Shown: positions 5,980 through 6,412 of the stretch, one piece after another
Numbering within the stretch: the first letter of the stretch is position 1
Layout of the letters: each line of letters opens with the position of its first letter
NCBI GenBank assembly: GCA_030641505.1
Contig: DAOWHI010000020.1
Span: forward strand, 1-6,412
Direction of reading: 5' to 3'
Length of the DNA: 6,412 bases
Source: Gemmatimonadota bacterium
GTDB lineage: Bacteria; Gemmatimonadota; Gemmatimonadetes; JACCXV01; JAHWKZ01
Notes under the pieces: model-generated
Seen by the model: the letters and a program-made list of their open reading frames with translations, nothing else
Databases searched by the model: none
Told to the model about the DNA's origin: nothing
Position numbers and translations under genes: made by a program

Positions 5980-6412
5980 CTACACCAAGGCCCGACTCGC
6001 CGCGACATCAAACTCCCCCGCCCCGACAGCTTCATCCGCACGTAGCAGAGCCGTTCTCGCGATCATCGCCCCGTTGTCGGTGCAGTTGATCGGTTGGGGC
6101 CATAGAACGCGAGCGCGTTCTCCGATCCGCCCGCGCAGCGCCGCTCGCAGCGCGTTGTTGCACGCCACGCCACCCGCCAGCAGGACCGTGCCGACGCACT
6201 TTTCTTTCGCGGCCCGGGCGGTCTTCTCGACCAACACCTCGACCACCGCCGCTTGAAACGATGCGCAGACGTCGGCCAGTCGTTCTTGCACACTATCCGG
6301 CCCGGCCTTCTCGACCCACCGCACGACGGCGGTCTTAAGCCCCGAGAACGAGAACTCGAACCCCTCGACCGCCAACATCGGTCGCGGGAACGGGATCGCC
6401 TGCGGGTCCCCC
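5980..6412 (-). CDS. tsaD: tRNA N6-adenosine threonylcarbamoyltransferase TsaD, C-terminal part (5' end outside window)
   Basis: The window holds 143 codons and a TAG stop; the frame is open to the right edge. TsaD (formerly Gcp or YgjD) is the ASKHA-fold catalytic subunit that transfers the threonylcarbamoyl group to A37 of ANN-decoding tRNAs, working with TsaB and TsaE in the cytoplasm. Visible family signatures, in order, are GDPQAIPFPRPM, FSFSGLKTAV, the glycine-rich LLAGGVACNNALR nucleotide-binding segment, and CTDNGAMIA, whose aspartate is the C-terminal metal ligand. The N-terminal HxxxH metal motif must lie outside the window. The ATG at 6378 is an internal methionine (FPRPM), not the start. 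The gene reads toward the activator on the same strand but is separated from it by 237 bases that contain a promoter candidate, so the two are probably separate units. Confidence 0.95.
   Translation of the reverse strand, partial: GDPQAIPFPRPMLAVEGFEFSFSGLKTAVVRWVEKAGPDSVQERLADVCASFQAAVVEVLVEKTARAAKEKCVGTVLLAGGVACNNALRAALRGRIGERARVLWPQPINCTDNGAMIARTALLRADEAVGAGEFDVAASRALV

Noticed and set aside
5971..5989. Sigma-54-like promoter on the minus strand (TTGG...TTTGCA) at the end of tsaD
   Set aside because: GG and GC are separated by 11 bases instead of the strict 10, and the site overlaps the tsaD stop. Sigma-54 promoters tolerate this spacing change poorly.

Overview
The window looks like the chromosome of a GC-rich Gram-negative bacterium. 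The best fit is a myxobacterium-like or other deltaproteobacterial lineage. That guess rests on the GC-rich coding sequence, a GAF-GGDEF-HD-GYP signalling protein, and a large TPR-bearing sigma-54 activator next to a type IV prepilin peptidase. It is an inference from gene content, not a phylogenetic placement. No tRNA, rRNA, CRISPR array, insertion sequence or phage gene is visible.

Layout, left to right. Bases 1-1637 (+) hold the C-terminal part of a cyclic-di-GMP signalling protein: the end of a GAF domain, a complete diguanylate cyclase domain with its inhibitory site, and an HD-GYP domain that has lost the histidine of its HD dyad. Three bases further on, it meets a four-gene block on the minus strand. 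In transcription order this block is a TPR/AAA+/HTH sigma-54-type activator (5742-3616), a prepilin peptidase PilD (3619-2852), an RNase Z-like metallo-beta-lactamase-fold hydrolase (2818-2021) and a YraN/UPF0102 nuclease-like protein (2024-1641). Two of the three junctions are 4-base overlaps in which the downstream gene appears to start with a non-ATG codon (TTG for pilD, CTG for yraN). A 237-base intergenic region (5743-5979) precedes the block. It carries a consensus TTGACA promoter box, short inverted repeats and a small hairpin over the ribosome binding site of the activator. On the right edge is the C-terminal 143 codons of tsaD (6412-5980, minus strand), whose product makes the t6A modification of tRNA.

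How the genes may work together: the activator sits first in the likely operon and is translationally coupled to pilD, so it may control prepilin processing and perhaps sigma-54-dependent pilin genes elsewhere. The cyclic-di-GMP protein points to the same surface and motility theme but is convergent and separately transcribed. The hydrolase and YraN look like housekeeping passengers. 

I found no clear undescribed system. The points most worth following are the receiver-less TPR-sigma-54 activator, with its lower-GC N-terminal half and its C-terminal tail, the degenerate HD-GYP domain, the coupled non-ATG starts, the leader hairpin, and a roughly ten-fold excess of the hexamer CGATCG.
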